Assembly: GCA_015680685.1 (NCBI GenBank)
Contig: MNCI01003975.1
Span: 2,296,498 to 2,360,497 of the forward strand
Source of the DNA: Gnetum montanum
Lineage: Eukaryota > Streptophyta > Gnetopsida > Gnetales > Gnetaceae
Direction: 5' to 3'
DNA length: 64,000 nt
Shown in pieces: positions 59,359 through 64,000 of this stretch; positions within the stretch are counted from its first letter, which is position 1; each line of letters opens with the position of its first letter. Under the pieces are notes generated by a model. The model worked only from the letters and a program-made list of their open reading frames with translations, made no database searches and had not been told where the DNA came from. A program made the position numbers and the translations under genes.

Positions 59359-60838
59359 TGTAACGACTGAAAAGGTTAATGGCTGGAACACTGAGAGATT
59401 CATAGCTGCATAGCCTAACCCCAAGTCCATGTGAGGGCCTACTAGAGGTAGAGTCGAGGTGCCCTAAATAGTCTTGTCAATCAAACAAGGACTTACTAGA
59501 TGTAACTAGGCTATAGCATGGTTAGCCATGATGCTAATGAGAAATGATGCTAAGTGTTCAAACAGTGTCAACATGCAGGGACCATCACCCAAGCATAGTT
59601 ATAGGCACATCTATGTGATGAAATAGCGAAAAATGCAAATGAAATGCTAAAAATACAAAAAGAGAGAGAAGTAGAACACCACCCCAAATGGGGTTGAGCT
59701 TAGTTAACACCAAAAGGGGTTAGAAGGTACACAAGGTATAACAAGTGTAGTGGAGAGTGTAGTCACAGTCTTGGAGCTGTTTAGCTACGAAGACTAGTGC
59801 TTGTTAGGGCATCTACATCTACTAGGTTGGCCGTTGTGGTGTACCATGGGCTACAGTGTTTTGCTAGGCTACAATGGGCCTACAGTGGGGCTATGGTCAT
59901 CTAGAACTTAGCCAAATGCTAATCCAAAAATTTTCCAACCCTTGATTTGCCAAAATGCCAACCCCTAAAATGTTGAGAATACAAGGTATTTATAGGGTTA
60001 GGATTAGTGTGAAATGAGTCATGGTCACCACGTGGCAAAGGGGACAGTTGGGACTACACTCTCATCCAACTACACTTTCCATTGGGCTGGTGGGGTTAAG
60101 CGTAGTTACAATTTTGGGTAAGAGGGGATGCAAGAGAGAGAGAGATTTCACTAACTCTGCTCACTGGTGATGAGTTAACTGCATTGCTGTGTAATTGCTA
60201 TGCTATGGAGGCCACTGGAGGCTATTCTAGCTAACTATGCTATCCACTAAGGGCTAACTACACTTTGGGGTAGTGGAGAGCATAGTCCTAGGACTTAGAA
60301 AAATTTTACAAAAAACTTGCTTTCTACTAACTACACTCTAGGTTGGGGGAGAGCGTAGTCTCAATGTTGGTGGAATATGGGCTTTTTGGCAAACTACGCT
60401 CCCCAAGGGAGGTTGACTATGCTTCCAACTAGGATGAGTGTAGTTCAAGACTTACCAAAACTTGTGAAAAGCTACCTTTTTGCTAACTATGCTCCTCACT
60501 GGAGGCTAACTCCACTCTAGGTAGTGGAGAGCATAGTCCCAGCACTTAGAAAAATTTTCAAAAAAATGGCCTTTGTGTTGACTATGCTCTAGGGTAGTGG
60601 AGAGCATAGTCCTAGTAGTTAGAAAAATTTGTAGCAACTGGCTTTGTGTTGACAATTAGAAAAAATTGCAAACCTAACCTTTGTGTTGACTATACTCTCC
60701 ATGAGAGGCTGACTACGCTCTAGGGCAATGGAGAGCATAGTCCCAAAACTTAGAAAAAATCTACAAAAAATGGCCTCATGCTGACACTTAGAGAAATTTG
60801 TAGTCAGGATGCTGTAGTTTGGATTTGGTGGTGTTTCA
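59359..60838 (-). repeat. 5' LTR of B2
   Basis: Plus-strand ends TGTAACGACTG and GGTGTTTCA. Aligned with 51,524-53,113 over its whole length, with a shorter hairpin-word array (60,150-60,800). TATA on the minus strand near 60,005 (CTATAAATACC). Confidence 0.9.
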
Positions 60839-61570
60839 GTAGAAGATGGAAAACTAGAAAAGCCATGATGGCTTGCTCTCCTTCCATAACTTCTCTAGTT
60901 ATTTCTTCTTTGCCAAATGGAGGAAATAAATGTGAAGGTCCTTCATGTATTGGATCTTATTCCATACCTTTTTTATTATCTTATTAAGATGAAGAGTATC
61001 TGTGGGTTGTTTGATTCATTAATGTTGAAGATAGAAGTATGTTATCAATGGGATCTTTCTCATTGATAATCAGTGTTATGTGTTTTTATCTAGGATGTTA
61101 GTAGGATGATGGTAGGCTTTCCCTTATTTAATTCATGGAGATTTTCTAGAACATGATCTTTCCTATAATGAGCTTCTATGATCTAGACATGTAATTGAGA
61201 ACCTAGTACTCATCTACTATATCTTCCTATTCATTCCTCATTAAAATAGCTACAAGCATTAATGGAGTTACTTTGTTAACTGGTAACACGATGTTACCTT
61301 ATATGTTCAACCATTGCATTTACTCATCTTGTTGAAAAATAAAAGTGAATTTTGAAAATTTGGGATTTGGATGATTATAGATGACCTTCATTTAATATGG
61401 CATATTATCATCATCATTATTATGATGAGTTCGATCATTGCTCCTTAAAGTGTTATCTATAAAACATGGAGAATTTTTCCTATGAGAATTAGATATGATT
61501 AGTTTATACATGTGTTTTAGAATATCAAAGTTTTATAGAAGGATAAATTATAAAAATCTTTGCATAACGA
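60839..61570 (-). pseudogene. Gag of AF, N-terminal part (right of the B2 insertion)
   Basis: Minus strand: FSKFTFIFQQDE, MQWLNI, GNIVLPVNKVTPLMLVAIL. This lines up with A3 FVSNFTFIL, EGNVILPPNRSMPGMLFKIL. Stops present. The reading stops at the GTAGA duplication where B2 is inserted and the gene resumes at 51,523. Confidence 0.7.
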
Positions 61571-61604
61571 TTATACATAATATAACATCCTAGACTACTA
61601 GCAT

Positions 61605-61624
61605 CATCCTTGGCAACAACACCA
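61605..61624 (-). other. Primer-binding site of AF
   Basis: Minus strand TGGTGTTGTTGCCAAGGATG, two bases from the LTR end (TTATCA). Compared with TGGCGCCGTTGCCGGGGA it differs only by C-to-T and G-to-A changes. Confidence 0.7.
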
Positions 61625-61626
61625 AA

Positions 61627-62203
61627 TGATAACCAATGAGTATGTTTAATAGTCCATTATAAAATCTATAAGTTTTATGGTAAACTATGTTCTAATTCGT
61701 AAGTGGTACCATCATTAGAGTTTAGAAGGTTATTCGATCATCACATATCATTATCGTCCCATTTGAACTAGTAGTGGTTCTAGTGCATATGGTTTATTCC
61801 AAGTGAGATATATGATCACGATGCTATTTAGTCACTTAATTAAGCTACTTGAAATTAAAACATAATTATTTAATCTAATTAATAACAAATGTAAATCATA
61901 GTATATTGTAAGTATGATAAATGTTTACTTCCAACTAGCTGTACATGCTCTAAACTCACACATCTACTATTGGGATTACCATGCATTATGACATTGAGAA
62001 AACCAAGCACTAGTGTTGGGATTATCAAGTGAACATGTGCTTATCCTTAAATTTTGTCATGCTCATTCTACCAAGTTATTAATGTGCATGGACAAGTAAA
62101 TCATTAAGTTAATTACATCAAAAAGTAAACAACATCAAAAAGTAAATAATAATTAAAGTAATTCTAGACTAAGCTAGAGCACCGTAATGGAAGAAAATCA
62201 ATT
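61627..62203 (-). repeat. 5' LTR of AF, truncated in U3
   Basis: On the minus strand it ends GGTTATCA next to the primer site. It shares the family layout (CACTTGATAATCCC near 61,990; CTTGGTAATCCC in A3). About 580 bases remain; the TATA box and palindrome part are missing, cut near 62,203 by other sequence. Confidence 0.6.
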
Positions 62204-64000
62204 TATAACACCCCACTAACCAAGCTTGGAAAAGAAGCATACATATAAAAATAAAATGAAACTTAATAATAATAGAGGATGTCAAAGACAATATGATAGG
62301 AAAAGTAGTAGGCATCCACATTACAAGCACATAGATGCAAAAAAATATATGAACAGTGAAAAAAACTATTAAATATAGTGACAATAACCCCATACATACA
62401 AAAAATAATCTATACACTAGTTATACATAGTTTGAATTCGTAATGGCTAAGCTATAAATAATAGTAATCAGGTATAAAAAATAACAAATTAATTTTAAAA
62501 CATTAGCATTAATTAAAACATTAAGAAAGGCATTAGTCTCTAATACAATAAAAATAGTTAAATAAAAATTAAATAAAATATCCAATGCTATAGAAATAAA
62601 TATCCATAATAAATTTAGGCCTACACTAAAGATAGGCAACTATAAAATTTTCAAAAAAAATTAAATAAGTATTACATAGTACCAAATACTAGTTGGACAT
62701 CATAGCTTAGAAGAAAACCATACTAAACTTACAACTTAAATCCAAATTTACAATTGTATAAAAAGAAACTATTTAAAGCATCAACTCCTCCATCTATCTC
62801 ATCATTCTTAAAACTAACTAATCACTTATAAGACATAAAAATAAAAATTAAATTAATCATGAGACTAAGTACGAAAAAAACCTACAAATACTCCCTTATG
62901 AGTTTTGGCATTAAATACTGGGTAGCTAGATAATCATGCAAACAGGTAGCTATACTAAAATGTTAGCACCAAACAACCAAACATGCTAAATATGATATAA
63001 ATTGCCAAATACTAAATAATTCAAATGAAACTAAAATAATTAAAAGATTCCACCATAATCCCTATACTCAAAAAATTCCAAAACTAAACAAGTAATACTT
63101 ATGAAGAAATGTAACCACCATAAGTATCTAGTACTTTCTAAGAAATGTGATATGCATAAGTACTACAAAAATAAATTTTACACTTAGTAAAAAATAAAAC
63201 CTACATAAGCATTTGATACTTACCAAGAAATATGACCCATGTAAATACCACAAATTGTTAGAAATAGTCATCAAGAAATGTAACCTATGTAAGCATTGTT
63301 AACCAAACAAGTACAAATACCAAGCATCAACCAAATAATAATAACTATCAAATATATATCAATTTAAAGAAATTCTAGGTCATGGAGAAACATGTCAAAA
63401 ATACTTAGCAAGTTAAATAAAAAAATCTAAGCCAAAGAGATTGTTGCCAAGTAGGGATTTGAAGTGACTAAGAACTCAAAACTAAGGTTCTAAAAGAATG
63501 ACTAAGATTACAAAAAATTACAAACTATAATCTAAAATTATAAAGATTTTTTTTTTAGTTTTTAAAATCATAAAAATATGATTAACTATTATTTTAAAAA
63601 TTTCTAAAATTCCAAAAACTCTTAAAATTTATGTTTTGGCCGTTTTCACCATTTTTAGGATCCGAAAGATAAGGGATTACTATGACATCTAAATTTGATG
63701 TTAGAATTTTCCTAACTTGTTTTGTAACTTTAAAATGGATTGCAATGTTTTCAAAAGGTATCCATGGGATGTGCACTAGAGAGTTAAGTATTTGTTTTAG
63801 GTCATCTCCATCTAGACTTGTCTCAAATCTCAAGAATATGAATTAAAGTCTAAAACCATAGTTCTATGATCTAAAAATTTGGTAGAATAGAAATTGAGTC
63901 AAAATTGATCTAAGTGAAGCCAAAATCAATTTTTAACATAGCATGAATGATAAAATCTACAAAAGTACTATATCTTAGAAAACATGAAGAAAATAAATTA
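62204..64000. other. AT-rich region, no gene; possible LTR start at 62,204
   Basis: TATAACACCCCACTAACC at 62,204 looks like a decayed LTR start of the TGTAACACCCC type in plus orientation. 63,050-63,310 has loose repeats of AAGAAATGTAACC.ATAAGTA.C at about 60-70 bases. Hydrophobic minus-strand frames at 62,169-62,639 are products of AT-rich sequence and are not called. No other structure seen. Confidence 0.4.

Larger units (their letters stand above)
51524..60838 (-). mobile_element. Element B2: Tat-type retrotransposon without RT-integrase, GTAGA target duplication
   Basis: Complete insertion with LTRs 51,524-53,113 and 59,359-60,838, flanked by GTAGA at 51,519-51,523 and 60,839-60,843. Minus-strand order: 5' LTR, primer site, gag, protease remnant, linker, short-repeat array in place of RT/RNase H/integrase, 3' untranslated region, polypurine tract AAAGAGGGGCCAA, 3' LTR. 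It sits inside the gag of AF. Transposition would have needed enzymes from an autonomous relative such as B1, unless pol was lost after insertion. Confidence 0.9.

Noticed and set aside
62169-62639. Two minus-strand hydrophobic frames
   Set aside because: AT-rich sequence yields F/I/L/Y-rich frames; no conserved domain and no homologous copy in the window.

Overview
The window is plant nuclear intergenic heterochromatin made almost entirely of decayed LTR retrotransposons (Ty3/gypsy) inserted into and next to one another. The evidence is Athila-type Gag and env-like proteins, Tat-type pol with a second RNase H, a chromodomain-type pol, and Asp-tRNA-type primer-binding sites. No intact host gene, tRNA or rRNA was found; one spliced pseudogene of unknown function lies at 6.8-8.2 kb. 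The density of relics suggests a large-genome seed plant; nothing seen fixes the lineage more closely. All family and element names below are local labels.

Layout. 1-6.4 kb (minus strand): Athila-like sequence A1, an env-like ORF with its own upstream promoter-like block, then one LTR, then gag running off the window. 6.8-8.2 kb: spliced pseudogene. 8.1-11.3 kb: two 1.25-kb direct repeats carrying 45-bp minisatellites. 11.4-14.5 kb (plus): chromovirus relic C1 with 3' LTR. 14.5-16.4 kb (minus): Tat-type gag relic H. 17.3-32.1 kb (minus): Tat element B1 (LTR, 3' untranslated region, pol), interrupted at 19.7-27.7 kb by the complete but pol-less Athila-like element A2 (plus). 32.9-38.7 kb (plus): A3, an Athila-like element with gag, protease, RT and RNase H, cut off by C2, a second copy of the C1 family (38.7-42.9 kb). 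42.9-46.3 kb (plus): gypsy relic D. 46.3-62.2 kb (minus): Athila-like element AF (LTR, gag, protease, RT, integrase), split inside gag by the Tat element B2 (51,524-60,838, target duplication GTAGA) and between RT and integrase by a solo-LTR-like sequence. 62.2-64 kb: AT-rich, no gene.

How the parts relate. A1 and A2 have LTRs, gag and an env-like coiled-coil ORF but no pol; A3 and AF carry pol with related gag, LTR ends and primer site. This looks like a non-autonomous/autonomous partnership. In A1 and A2 the env-like ORF is preceded by a block that copies the LTR promoter design (array of short palindromic words, then TATAAATA), a polypurine-like G-run and a splice acceptor abutting the ATG. 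The two copies use different words (GATATC in A1, GATGTC/GACATC in A2), yet in each the internal block matches its own LTR. This duplicated promoter architecture is the most unusual signal in the window. Arrays of palindromic or hairpin-forming words upstream of an LTR TATA box recur in unrelated families (A1, A2, A3, B and probably D).
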